Origin: Anadara kagoshimensis
Taxonomy: Eukaryota; Mollusca; Bivalvia; Arcoida; Arcidae
Direction of reading: 5' to 3'
Length of the DNA stretch: 64,000 bases
Assembly (NCBI GenBank): GCA_021292105.1
Contig: CM037870.1
Location: 61,468,167 to 61,532,166 of the forward strand
Part shown: in pieces, positions 1-13,100 of the stretch
Numbering within the stretch: position 1 is the first letter of the stretch
How the letters are laid out: each line of letters opens with the position of its first letter
The notes under the pieces: model-generated
Seen by the model: the letters and a program-made list of their open reading frames with translations, nothing else
Told to the model about the DNA's origin: nothing
Databases searched by the model: none
Position numbers and translations under genes: made by a program

Positions 1-420
1 ATGACGTTCCATTGCAATTTTTGAACTGTTTGACCATTTATCGACCTTGAGTGAAAAATCTTCTATTTCAATTTGGACAAATTGACAATTCATCAACCAT
101 GAGTAAATAATCTTCCATTTCAAGTTGGACAAATTGACAATTCATCAACCATGAGTAAATAATCTTTCATTTCAATTCAAATTGTAAGAGTATTTATTGA
201 CTATTAGTGAATGACTTTTCATTACAATCTAGATCATTTCAACATTCACTGACCAACAGTTAAAGAAATTTCACTATAATTCAGACTGTTTAAATATTTA
301 TTAACCATCACTGAATAAACTTCCATTTCTATTTAGACTGTTTGATCATGAATGAAAGAATTTTCATTTCAATCCTGATCATATGGTCATTCATTGACAG
401 GGAAAGCAGGAACTTCCATT
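1..420. repeat. Degenerate ~53-bp tandem repeat
   Basis: Successive imperfect copies of a unit containing 'gacaattcatcaaccatgag' and 'cttccatttcaa'. Two adjacent copies (anchors at 83 and 136) are nearly identical; outer copies are diverged. The array runs off the left edge. No coding potential was seen. Confidence 0.7.
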
Positions 421-1094
421 ATAAATATAAATCATGTAAAATTATAATTTACTTAAAGACTTAATATCTGTTGGTTTATGGATTTAAACATTTTTGCTTT
501 TATCTTGCATCTGTACATTCCAGTTTTTTACAATTTCTTCAATTAAACTTCAATTAATTTTTAAATCTTGATTAGCCATTTAAAAAACAAATCAATATTC
601 TAGCTTGTAATGAGACTGAATATAAAGATGAATTAAGTACAGTGCCTGTATGTACATTCACGCAGATGTAGTACATGTATATATAAGTATTTAAACAAAA
701 CCTGAATGGGATATTTTGCCATATTTCTGTATTGTTTTACTGTGGTAGAGGATAAATGTATACTGTCTATACTAGGTAAGTTATTTTGACACACATGTAC
801 ATGAATCATCCTAAGTCTAGTGGGAAACATTTAGCTTTAGTTTACTTTAGCATGTTTAGGTCAACAGAATATTTGGTTTCAGATTTCTGATGTTAACAAG
901 CTTACTGTGACAAATAATACAATTAATTTTGATATATATTTTTCAATGCACCAAGTTATCATTATTTATAAATTTAGTAAAATCATCAGATGTAATGGTA
1001 TTTACTTTATTTAATTTCATATCACTTTTGTAACATGAAGAAATCAGAATTAATAAGTTAAATTTTGAAATAATATAAAATGATTGTACATGTA

Positions 1095-1125
<31 letters not shown>

Positions 1126-1881
1126 AGAAACTCTCACACATGCCATGTATAGTTGAATTGTTAAAATCTCATGTGTGCTTGTTCTGCAATAAAGACTGTT
1201 TTAGAGAGCTTAAATAGGGCCTTTATAACCATTAACATCGGTAATGATGTATATCTGTATTTTAACATTTTCTCTATGATAAATATATACATGCAGTATG
1301 TCATGTAACAGAGAGACTACGATAAAAAGAGTTATTTTCACAACAAAATTTATTGAAAAAATATGCTGAATTCATTTAAGTATTGAATATGAATTACCTA
1401 GGTCATTAAAAAATAAACTGAATGGAAGCTAAGGACACTGTGTAATATGTGCTGCAAAACTGACAGCAGCGTCCATTCAGGTTTTTTCTTATTGCAATGT
1501 GTTGTCACAGACTGAGCAAAAATATGTACCATAGTTTTGGCCATTTTCAATGGACATTTTTTTTAATCTCAAAATGTTGGGCTTAGAATTAATAATATGC
1601 ATTGTTTTGATAGTATATATTATATTTCATGCACAACTAAGACTCTGCTTGACAAAAGGACCATAATGGGTCCTAAAATACTTCGAAAATTGAAAATTTG
1701 AATTATATATCAATTTGAAGATTCATTTTATGTCGAGTCTATAGCTGTCAAAAAGACACATATAATTTTAATCTTTGATGACTCCTCACAAGAAATTTAT
1801 ATTTTCATCCTAAGATTACATTAGCTTTCATACTTTTTGTAATCAAGTTCACATTAAATATATCATGTATATAATAACAAG
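421..1881. other. Intergenic, AT-rich, no gene seen
   Basis: No exon with consensus splice sites and no conserved protein motif was recognised. The open frames at 633-830 and 943-1146 (minus) are short, compositionally biased and overlap a CT microsatellite, so they are not called. Confidence 0.55.
1099..1125. repeat. CT microsatellite
   Basis: An uninterrupted (CT)n tract of about 13 repeats. Confidence 0.95.
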
Positions 1882-3733
1882 AGGCCCATGGGCCTTAACG
1901 CTCACCTGAGGCTAAGTACATATCTCATGCAGAGGTTCAATGGTCAATAACATTTATTAAAGAAAATTCCTTATTTTCAGCAGTAAGGCAGAATTAAATG
2001 CAAGGATTTTTGCAAATTAATCATACCTTGTCCCGAGAATGCTACATATAATATATATATAGTCTAGCTACAATACATTATTTATAACAGCTAAAAAAGT
2101 AAAAACAAAAGTATAAAACTATGACCTTCATCTAGGCTATTACCTACAATATTTGAATATACATGTCTATACAAAAAGTTAATAGTTTTCGAGATAATTA
2201 ACCATTTCAGTATCCTTTCCCATCTGTAACCTTGACCTTTAAACCCATGACCTTAATCTATATATCAAAATGATTGTTAAATCAACTCCTACAATATTCT
2301 AATATACATGTTTATACAAAAAATTTATAGTTTTTGAGATAATTAACCATTTTGGTATTCTTTCACATCTGTGACCTTGACCTTTGAATCCATGACCTTA
2401 ATCTATATATCAAAATGATCGTTCAATCAATTCCTACAATATTGTATTATACATGTCTATACAAAAAGTTTATAGTTTTTGAGATAATTAACCATTTCAG
2501 TATTCTTTCGCATCTGTGACCTTGACCTTTGAACGCATGACATTAATCTATATATCAAAATGATTGTGAAATCAAAACCTACAATATTCTAGTATACATG
2601 TTTATACAAAAAGTTTATAGTTTTCGAGATAATTAACCATTTCGGTATTCTTTCGCATCTGTGACCTTGACCTTTGAACCCATGGCATTATCTAAAAATC
2701 AAAATGATCGTTAAATCAAAACCTACAATATTCTAATATATATATATCTTTACAAAAAGTTAATAGTTTTCGAGATAATTAACCATTTTGGTATTGATTT
2801 GCATGTGACCTTGACCTTTGAACCCATGACCTTAATCTATATATCAAAGTGATCGTTAAATCAATTTCTACAATATTCTAATATACATGTCTATACAAAA
2901 AGTTAATAGTTTTCTAGATAATTAACCATTTTGGTATTCTTTTGCATCTGTGACCTTGACCTTTGAAACCCATGACCTTTATCTCTATGTAAAAATGATC
3001 ATTGTGCCATTACCTACAATATTCTAATATGTATGCCTTACAAAAAGTTAATAGTTTTGCAGATAATCAACTATAACAGCAATAGTTGTGCATCCTTGAC
3101 CTTTGAACTCATGGCCTTGATCTATGTATCAAAATGATTGTCATTTCAATACCTACAATTAACTGAAAATCCCATGCCATTATCATCTAAAATGATTAAA
3201 AAATAGCATTTTTTATTAAAGGTCAAAAACTGGGACATGACCTTGACCTTTGACCTTGACATCTTTTGGAAGAAAATAGCAAGACAAGATCAACAGTGAA
3301 AACTCCATACAATTATCTTCAGTCGTTATTGAGTTATAACAATAAATGTCTCATTTTCAAAATTACATAATTTTACGCAAAAAACGTGTAACCTATTTTT
3401 CGTTCAATTTTCATGAAAAACACAATTTTAATGTTCCCAGGTATGCTGAATCTAAATATGCAATCAAAATTTGCCTGCACCTTTTGGTTTCAGAGAAGAA
3501 GATTTTTTTGTCTTTTTGCTATTTTTAGTAACGGTGGCCATCTTGTTGGGCGTGGCCAAACCCCGAACACAATTTTGAAAGGCTGTTACCCAGACATGAT
3601 AATCGCCAACTTTCATCAAATTTGGCCCAGTAGTTTTGGAGGAGATGATTAAAATGTAAAGTTTACACACGACGGACAATGCACGACGGACGGTGATATA
3701 TTGCAATAGCTCATTTGGCTCAGGTGAGCTAAA
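1882..3733. mobile_element. Bivalve-type element with CGCTCACCTGAG termini
   Basis: The left end reads 'aacgctcacctgag' and the right end 'ctcaggtgagct', short inverted termini about 1.85 kb apart. The body contains seven ~145-bp tandem units. A 3' domain has 'tttcatcaaatttggcccag' and 'cgacggacggtgatatattg'. I associate this architecture with widespread mollusc repeats; that is recall, not a search. It has no transposase, so it is non-autonomous. Exact ends are approximate. Confidence 0.65.
2100..3125. repeat. ~145-bp tandem repeat, about 7 units
   Basis: The anchor 'gtgaccttgacctttga' recurs at about 2226, 2371, 2516, 2661, 2805, 2950 and 3090. Spacing is 144-145 bp until the last, shorter unit. 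Units include 'gagataattaaccatttc' and 'cctacaatattctaatata'. It lies inside the element at 1882-3733. Confidence 0.9.
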
Positions 3734-4050
3734 AATCTTTCTCTTTAAAATATTATTTCATGTCAGAATTTCAATTAAAATTAAATGATTCATTCAATAC
3801 AGTATTGCTTTAACGGAAACGTTTCTATGTACACATGTGCCGCTACTGAATGATAATTGCTGCCAGTGAGAGTATCTTTTTACCGTTACATATAAAACAT
3901 TCTATTTTTCATGAGGATTTAATCATTTTTTATACAACATATTTACACAGTATTCACAATAATTATAATAATGACTTATTTACAGATTTAAAGTTTTTGC
4001 ACTTTTGGCAGGTTAAGTCCACACAGAGCACCAGCTATTATCACTTGATA

Positions 4051-4177
4051 CTACCTATTGGATTCAAATCCTTCAAATCCAGGACTTCCATCAGGTCCCC
4101 GAGGTTGTCGGACAATTTGAACACTGTTGCTTCCTATGTTATTTGATAGTCCATCCTTCTGTATCAATCTTGGAGGC
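4051..4177 (-). CDS. SZRD1: SZRD1 coding exon 5 (SUZ-C tail and stop)
   Basis: 127 nt after the acceptor CTTTCAG|. It encodes 41 residues ending 'GSPGFEGFESNR' and a TAG stop. The tail 'VRQPRGPDGSPGF' is the SUZ-C-like motif. No convincing polyadenylation signal could be fixed downstream. Confidence 0.92.
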
Positions 4178-7100
4178 CTGAAAGTCACAAAATTAAATTT
4201 CAAACGCAAATAAACACTTAAATAAATGTTTATATAACACATATAAATAAAAAATAAATGTATTTATAGCTCTATACAATTTTATATTTTTAACAGATTG
4301 TAAGAATTATAATAATGATTTTTAAAAATAAAAGTCAATCTTTAAATTTCTGAGAGTGAAATACATTTTTAATAATAACAGAAAAAAATTCAGGTACTGG
4401 TACTTGTTTCAGAAATATCCATAACAACATATCATAACCTTTACATCAACTTTAATTTGTATTAAATTCATTACAACTGGGCAATACCTATGGGGTCATT
4501 TGCTTAAATAAACTAAATGATATGCATGAAACTTTGGATCTATGATTTCAACAAGGACAAAAACACCCACAATGTGGTTACAGCATCTATAAATACTTCT
4601 TAAAATAACAAATGGCTCACCAGTGCCTCATAATTCCTTGTGTACATTCAGTTTATCCTTATATTGAAAACATTGGGGGGGAACAATCAGATGATGTTCA
4701 AGTTTCAAGTTTTGAAAAAGAAACAATGTACCAAATGTACCAAACCATGTATTGCTATGCAAAAACGGCCGAAAATAATGATACCATAAACATATGAAAA
4801 AGATGATCAGTAATTAAAATTTAATAAAGTTCTATCAATTGTACCTGATCGTTGTTTGTCATTCTTGATAGAGAGAATGAAGAGTTTTTGTAAACCCGAC
4901 CGCCGTTATGAGAGGGTTCATTCTAGATAGGGTTTGTATGTAACTGGATCATTTGCTGTGTAGTCTGGTTTTTAATAAACTGCTGATTATCACTCATATT
5001 CCTGTTTCATGTTAAGTTTACTTCCAAATCGGTAAACTACGGTATTTAAAATCCACATGCTCAGTCTGCACAAGGTACTGTACGATTTATCTCCCGTTCA
5101 CCACGGAAATGATGAAATCTTATCGATAAATCAGTTTTATGATCCTCAACACCATAATACGTTATACTCTTCAAAATAAATTAAACTTAACGCAATTAAT
5201 TAAATTCACCTGCCATTGTTGTTTATTTCATAAAAAGTTATGATCTTTATGATGCTGCACATCATAGGTACTTCCCAGATATGCGGACTACTTTTTATTG
5301 TAGTCTAAGAGATTAGTTCGCCGGACTGCACAAATTATTTTGATTCATCCCGACGCCGACACGTTAGTAGATTTCGAAAATTCATTTCAGATGTCCATAT
5401 GTCAGCAAATGCATTACACATCTAAGGATAGAATGGATGTATTCCTTTCAGGTACAATTACAAGGCCCACTATTTCTCCAACGTACTGTTCCATAGTAAA
5501 GAAGCCTGTTTTTAGCAGAAAGCGAAAGCAATGAACACTTTCACTGACATGAACGCCATACAAAAACAAGAAATGGTTGAATGTTACCAATGTACCAGTG
5601 ATGGCAATGTATGCAAGATTTGACCAAGGGAGATAACATTGTTATCCCATCAGACATCCGGTTGAAACGATTCAAATAACTCCAATTTTATCTTAATGAC
5701 CAGCAAATTGTATGAACTTTGGTGTTTCATTAGTTACAACAAAATGCTTGTTTCACAATGGTATATAACATGATGCAAAATTCATTGATTTTCATATCCA
5801 AAAACTTAACAAATTTTTACCACGGATGAATTATACAGTAACTGTAAATTTTACAAGTGTCTGTAATATCTGAATTTATGTTTGAATGAAAATAAAGTGT
5901 AGATTATAATAAATGAAATGAGATACTTCTAAGCAACAATATTAACACGAAATACAACTTAAACAAAACAAATAAAATTAAAAAAATCATTAAAACAACA
6001 TCAACATCAAAAACTTCATATAAACACTGTATTTATGATATAAAGTACCAACTTCTTCCAACTTCTATTATGTAGAGCTAACACTGAAAAATGTAATATA
6101 GGGCTTAGATTTATATATCTTAGACAGAGTATTATGTCTCCTAAACATGGTAAAGGGAATTATTTCTTATTTTTACTTTTTACTTTTTTCTCTAAAATTT
6201 GTTTGCAACAATTATTTTGTTGGGTCACTTGTGATCCAAACTAAGTGATACTTTACAGGATTGTAACCCACCATGCATGGATATCATGCACATTAATTCC
6301 AGGCTTGAAACTCATAATGATCACTGTTCCCATGGAAACCCAAAATTCACATGAAAACTGGCGAAACATCAAAATCTCTAACTTTCTTTTTCTTCAACAA
6401 TAGTGGTCCTAACTTGATATTTTACAGGATTGGATTATTTCCCACCTGAGTAGATGTACTATACAGGGTTTTAAATTTCCCCCAAAAATACAGACCTGGT
6501 ATCTTGACTAACAGGAGCTTCTTCATCTTCTTCTGGCGGTACATATCCTGCTCCCATAATTCTACGTCTTGCCTCTGCATACTCAGCCTCTCTCTGTTCA
6601 AGTGTTTTCAGAGGTTTGTTTTGTGACCTAGTTTCAAAATGTATAAAAACAGAAAATGTTATATATAATCCATATATGACACAGTAAGATAAATAAATGT
6701 ATCTATGTTTACTTCTACAAGAACTGTATCTGAATGGCAGATTTTGGAGAGATGAAGATAATGTAAATAAAGGTTGTAACTCAATGTGTATATGGAGATC
6801 TAAGAAGCTATTTTCCGTGAGTGAGAGATGCACAAATATTTCCATATTTCTATTTTCAGAAGCAGAAAATCTTCTACATATATTAAAAGGTACTGGTACT
6901 TGTTATTGTAATCAAGTTATCATCCATATACCCTATTAATAATGGTTTAATAACCTGGGATGGATTGGAACTTGCTGGGAGAGTGGGGGAGATAAAATGT
7001 ACCTGTAACAGGGTGTGCCCTAAATCTTATTTAGTCATGAGTGACTGAACTGAGTACTGTCTAGCAATATGGTAGATGTAAGTCTTGTCATGTGATCTCT

Positions 7101-10100
7101 GTAAAGTTGCGATTTCCAATAAAAAACAATAGGTGTGATTAAAAACCTTGTTAAATGATGTCACATAACAATTTGTTGTTTGACATAGACAGCCATAGTT
7201 CTCTGGCATCAAAAAGTGGCAATATTTTTAAATCTGGGTGCAAAATCAAATATATGGGATGAGACTTACAGATTAAATAAGAAACAACATTTCTCAATGA
7301 TTAAACCATATTCATTATAACTAAAACCTGTTTTTTCAGAGATTATAGCAACATTTTACAAAACTTTACTATTTTTTCTAATGACATCATTTTATTAGGA
7401 AGTGACCTAATGAACAATGTTAGTATCTGCTCAAAATCCTATTTCAAAAACTCTGCACACTCTGTAAAATTTTCCATTTCAACTCACACTGAAAAATTTC
7501 TATGTCCAACAACTTTTAAATATAATTATTCTTACATGTATTACAACATTAAAAGCAGATATGTATAAAGGTGCACATAATAATGAAAAGTAATTCTGCT
7601 TTTGAAATAAAATAATTTTTATATTTATAGACCAGACATGACTTCAATCAGTAAAGTTAGTGAAAATGAAGATAACCTTTGGTCTGGTGATACTGGAGAA
7701 CTTTCTTCAGATCTTCGTTTTAAGATTTTCACTTGTGGTTGATATGGAGTTCTATCATTTGTCTCTGGAATCACTGTTTTAGATGACCTATAACATAATA
7801 TTACATTAATTGAAATCAGATGTGATATGCATATGACATTGACACATTACTTTCAAATTTATAGATCTTCAAGTAAAATCAGACATCCAGTAAAATCTGT
7901 ACATGTACAGATCATCCATGGAACTTAAGATATATGGACTTAATAGACAGACAGTTTGTATATACAGGATATTTGATTACCGGTAAAATATGAAGCAAAG
8001 CCATTTATAACAATGGTCATAATGGACATGTGCTGTTTATATAGAGGTGAATTATACTGCAAATTCTGCTTCTTAATAATTCTTCAACAAAAACTAATGC
8101 AAGTTGTTAATAAGATCTAAAGCATAGTTATCAAATATGTTTTTGTGATTGGTTAAACCAGGCTTTCTTTGTAGTCCTAATTTCACAAGAACATTTAGCC
8201 ACTTTAGTATTTAAGGTACAATGACACACTCTGGTTTGTTAATAACATTCTAGTATCATATGGTTGTTCTTTTGCTAGCTTTAAAAGGCTACTGTGAAAA
8301 ACTGTTGATGTGACATGATATTGTAGTCAACCAGTACAAGCACAGTGGATTAAATTAATTGATTGAATAGGATTTAATGTCTCAGAGTATTTTACTTATA
8401 TTGGGATGTTACCAACTGTAGATGAAGTGGCAAAAAGTTTGGTCTAGCAATACACTTCTGAAGGACTAGCACCTTGCATTTCTAAATGCAGACAGCTTAG
8501 TGAAAAATAGTCAATTTTTCTTTTCAAGTCTAAGGTCATAACTGCCAGAGATTCAAACATGGACATCTCACACACAGAACAAGCACTCTACCAACTGAGC
8601 TACTGTAGTGGCTATAGTGCAGTAGATTAAAAATATATCTTAACTTTTAGTCATTAATCATAACAAAGAAATAGTAAAGAGAGCGAGATACTCACAACTG
8701 AACATCATTGACCTTTATTTCTTTTAACTTTTTGTTTAAAACCTGAAAGTAAATAGATATCCATTATCCATATGTGCAATCTTGAAAAATTACCATGCTG
8801 GAGATTTCAGTACACTTGCTCCATATGATCAACATGGCTACTGCTAAAAACTTGCATGCTTTTTAAGCTGACCTGATCTTTTGCTCAAGGTGAGTTTTTC
8901 CAATGCTGTATTGTACTTCTACCCTTGTCTATGATCAGTATAAACATAATTTAAAAGATTTCTTCAGAACTAGCAAACCAATGACAACCAAACTTATCAG
9001 GGAATGGATGTACAGTGACTTTGTTTGCCTAAAATTACTACCAAATAAAGGTAGTTTCTGCTGGGGAAAAATTACTGAATTTTCCCAATCTGATCACTAA
9101 AATTCCCAGAACAAGAGTGATATACTAGATACTGTCACAATAAAGCATCTTTGCAGTGAGGATTCTAAGCTATTGCAAGCATGTCATTATGCAGTTCATG
9201 ATAAGTTTATTTCAGAACTTCAAATTTTCCCAAATTCAAAGGCAGAAGGTAGTTTTTTAAAAAATGTAACAAAATCACTAATGTACATTTGGTCAAACCC
9301 TTTAAAGTTTGCAAAATTAATTGACCTGGACCTCCATTCAAAGTCAAAGTGATCTAACCCTCTTGCTGCCAAATTTATATTATACATGTAATAAATTTAA
9401 AACGAGTACTAATGTAATAATGGATGCATCATTACAAATAAGGCGCCCAAACGAATAAAAATCAAACCCTGTATTCAGAACACATATTAGGACTTGCACT
9501 TTTGTTGCTTTTTTCCATTTCCATGGCAACAGCTGAAAATTTTAAACCTTTAAATAAGTTCTACATACAATAGAAAAACTGTTGAGAAATTTTTAACTTG
9601 TAATATTCTTTTCATTTTAAGATTTAATTTTATATAGAGAAGTAGTATATGCATCCAATTGGTTGAAATTCAAACAATAGGCAAAGTTGATTGACATCAC
9701 CTATACCCAATATCACAAACCATTGTTTTGATGAGCTAATGATGTGTTGATTTTAAATTAATCCAAGCATTTCCCCATATAATGTCATATTGATAACTAA
9801 ATGCAACTACTCTATCGAATTGAATAATAAATCATGCCCCAGGGATAACTGACCATTAGTGTTGCTTATAAAAAGATTTAGCTTGACAGCTTTTAGACAT
9901 GGATCAGTGATTACTTAAGTATCCTTGAAAATGAAAATTCATGCTTATTGTTTTAATTCTTAAACAAAATAATAGCAACCAGCCCATGAAGAAAACTGTA
10001 GTTTGAGGGTGTGAATCTCAAAGTTAGTACCTAGACCTACCTGTCTCCACCCTCCTATTGGAATGCCCATATGGGTTTACTTTAGTATCAATCTATTCAA

Positions 10101-13100
10101 CTTTTCATTAAGAATAAGAAAATATATATGTTAGGGGTGGGGATCAACAGATCAAAAATTAGTACCCAGCCCCGCCTGTCCCTGCCCTCTTCTGGAAAAC
10201 GCCATGGGCATTTCTTCAGTATCACTCTATTCAACTTTTAAAACAGAACCGGAAAATATATAGTTTCAGGATGGGATATCAACCATTTAAAAGTTAGTAC
10301 CAAGCCCCGCCCGTCCCCACCCTCCATCAGGAATGACCCCATGGGATTTTCTTTAGTATCATTCTATTCAACTTTTTATGTAGAACCAGGAAATATATAG
10401 TTTATGGGTGGGGATCTCAACCGTTTAAAAGTTAGCACACTGCCCCGCCCATCCCCACCCCTCCCTGATACCGCAGGGAAAATCTACTGATACAGACTTG
10501 TGCATCTTGAGACACTGATCATGAATATATATGGTTTTATAGTACAAAATAAAGTATAAATGGCAAAATTGATCAATATTGTTTTTAAGACCCCGCCCTC
10601 CTGCCCCTCCCCTAATGACCCCATGGGCATTTTACCTCGGCCTCTGGGGAAGGAGATGGGGATCAACCTTCATGTGAGGTTTGGTTAAGATTGAGCCAAC
10701 GGTCTTTGAGAAATTGGTTGGACAAGTTCATGGCCGGAAGAAGAAGAAAGAGGAATAATAACGAGTACTAATGTAATGATGGATGCATCATTACAAATAA
10801 GGCGCCCAAACGAATAAAAATCAAACCCTGTATTCAGAATACATATTAGGACTTCTACTTTTCTTGTTTTTTTTTCATTTCCATGGCAACGGCTGAAAAT
10901 TTTAAACCTTTAAATAAGTTCTACATACAATAGAAAAACTATTTAGAAATTTTAAACTTGTAATATTCTTTTCATTTTAAGATTTAATTTTATATAGAGA
11001 AGTAGTACATGAATCCAATTGGTTGAATTTCAAACAATAGGCAAAGTTGATTGACATCACCTATACCCAATATCACAAACCATTGTTTTGATGAGCTAAT
11101 GATGTGTTGATTTTAAATTAATCCTGGCATTTACCCATATAATGTCATACTGATAACTAAATGCAGCTACTCTATCGAATTGAATAATAAATCATGCCCC
11201 AGGGACAAATGACCATTAGTGTTGCTTATAAAAAGATTTATTTAAAAGCTTTTAGACATGGATCAGTGATTACTTAAGTATCCTTGACAATGAAAATTTA
11301 TGCTTATTGTTTTAATTCTTAAACAAAATGATAGCAACCAGTCCATTAAGAAAACTGTAGTTTGAGGGTGGGGATCTCAAAGTTAGTACCTAGACCTACC
11401 TTTCCCCAACCTCCTATTGGAATGTCCATATGGGTTTACTTTAGTATCAATCTATTCAACTTTTCATAAAGAATAAGAAAATATATATGTTAAGGGTGGG
11501 GATCTCAACTGATCAAAAGTTAGTACCCAGCCCCACCTGTCCCTGCCTCTTCTGGAAAACGCCATGGGCATTTCTTCAGTATCACTCTATTCAACTTTTA
11601 AAACAGAACCGAAAAATATATAGTTTCAGGGTGGGATATCAACCATTTAAAAGTTAGAACCAAGCCCCGCCCGTCCCCACCCTCCATCAGGAATGACCCC
11701 ATGGGATTTTCTTTAGCATCACTCTATTCAACTTTTTATGTAGAACCAGAAAATATATAGTTTATGGGTGGGGATCTCGACCGTTTAAAAGTTAGCACAC
11801 TGCCCCGCCCATCCCCACCCCTCCCTGATACCGCAGGGAAAATCTACTGATATAGACTTGTGCATCTTGAGATACTGATCAAGAATATATATGGTTTTAT
11901 AGTACAAAATAAAGTATAGATGGCAAAATTGATCATTATTGTTTTTTAAACCCCGCCCTCCTGTCCCTCCCCTAATGACCCCATGGGCATTTTACCTCGG
12001 CCTCCAGGGAAGGAGATGGGGATCAACCTCCATGTGAAGTTTGGTTAAGATTGGACCAACGGTCTTCGAGAAATTGGTTGGACAAGTTCATGGCCGGAAG
12101 AAGAAGAAGAGGAAGAATAATAACAATAATAATAATAATAATAATAAGAAACGGTGCAAAAACAATAAGTCGCCAAACTTTGTTTGGGCGCCTTAATAAC
12201 GAGTATTAATGTAATGGTGGATGCATCATTACAGATAAGGCGCCCAAACAAATAAAAGTCAAACCCTATTTTCAGAAGTCATATTATTAGAAATTAACAG
12301 TTTTTTTTACTTCAAGGTTTAAATGAAATAAAGATTCAAGAGATGTAACCTTTTTGGTCATTTAGAATATATACTTGGAGCAAGCGTGTCTATGTATGGT
12401 CTCTCTCTCTCTGAAATTTTATTCTAAAAAGTTATTGTCTTGTGTCAAATGAAAGTAGAAGTAGTACATGAATCCAATTGGTTGAAATTCAAACAATAGA
12501 CAAAGTTGACTGACATCACCTATACCCAATATCACAACCTGTTGTTTTGATGAGCTAATGATGTGTTGATTTTAAATTAATCCAAGCATTTACCAATGTA
12601 ATGTCATACTGATAACTAAATACAGCTACTTTATCAAATGGAATAATAAATCATGCCCCAGGGATAAATGACCATTAGTGTTGCTTATAAAAAAGATTAA
12701 GCTTGAGAGCTTTGGACATGGATCAGTGATTACTTAAGTGTCCTTTACAATGAAAATTCAAGCTTATGGTTTTAATTCTTAAACAAATGATAGCAGCCAT
12801 CCCATGAAGAAAACTATAGTTTGAGGGTGGGGATCTCAAAGTTAGTACCTAGACTACCTGTCCCCACCCTCCTATTGAATGACCATATGGGTTTACTTAA
12901 GTATCAATCTATTCAACTTTTCATAAAGAATAGGGAAATTTATATGTTAGGGGTGGGGATCTCAACTGATCAAAAGTTAGTACTCAGCCCCGTCTGTCCC
13001 CACCCTCCTCTGGAATAACATCATTTGTATTTCTGCAGTATTATTCTGTTCAACTTTAAAAGCAGAACCGGAAAATATATAGTTTCAGGATGGGGATATC

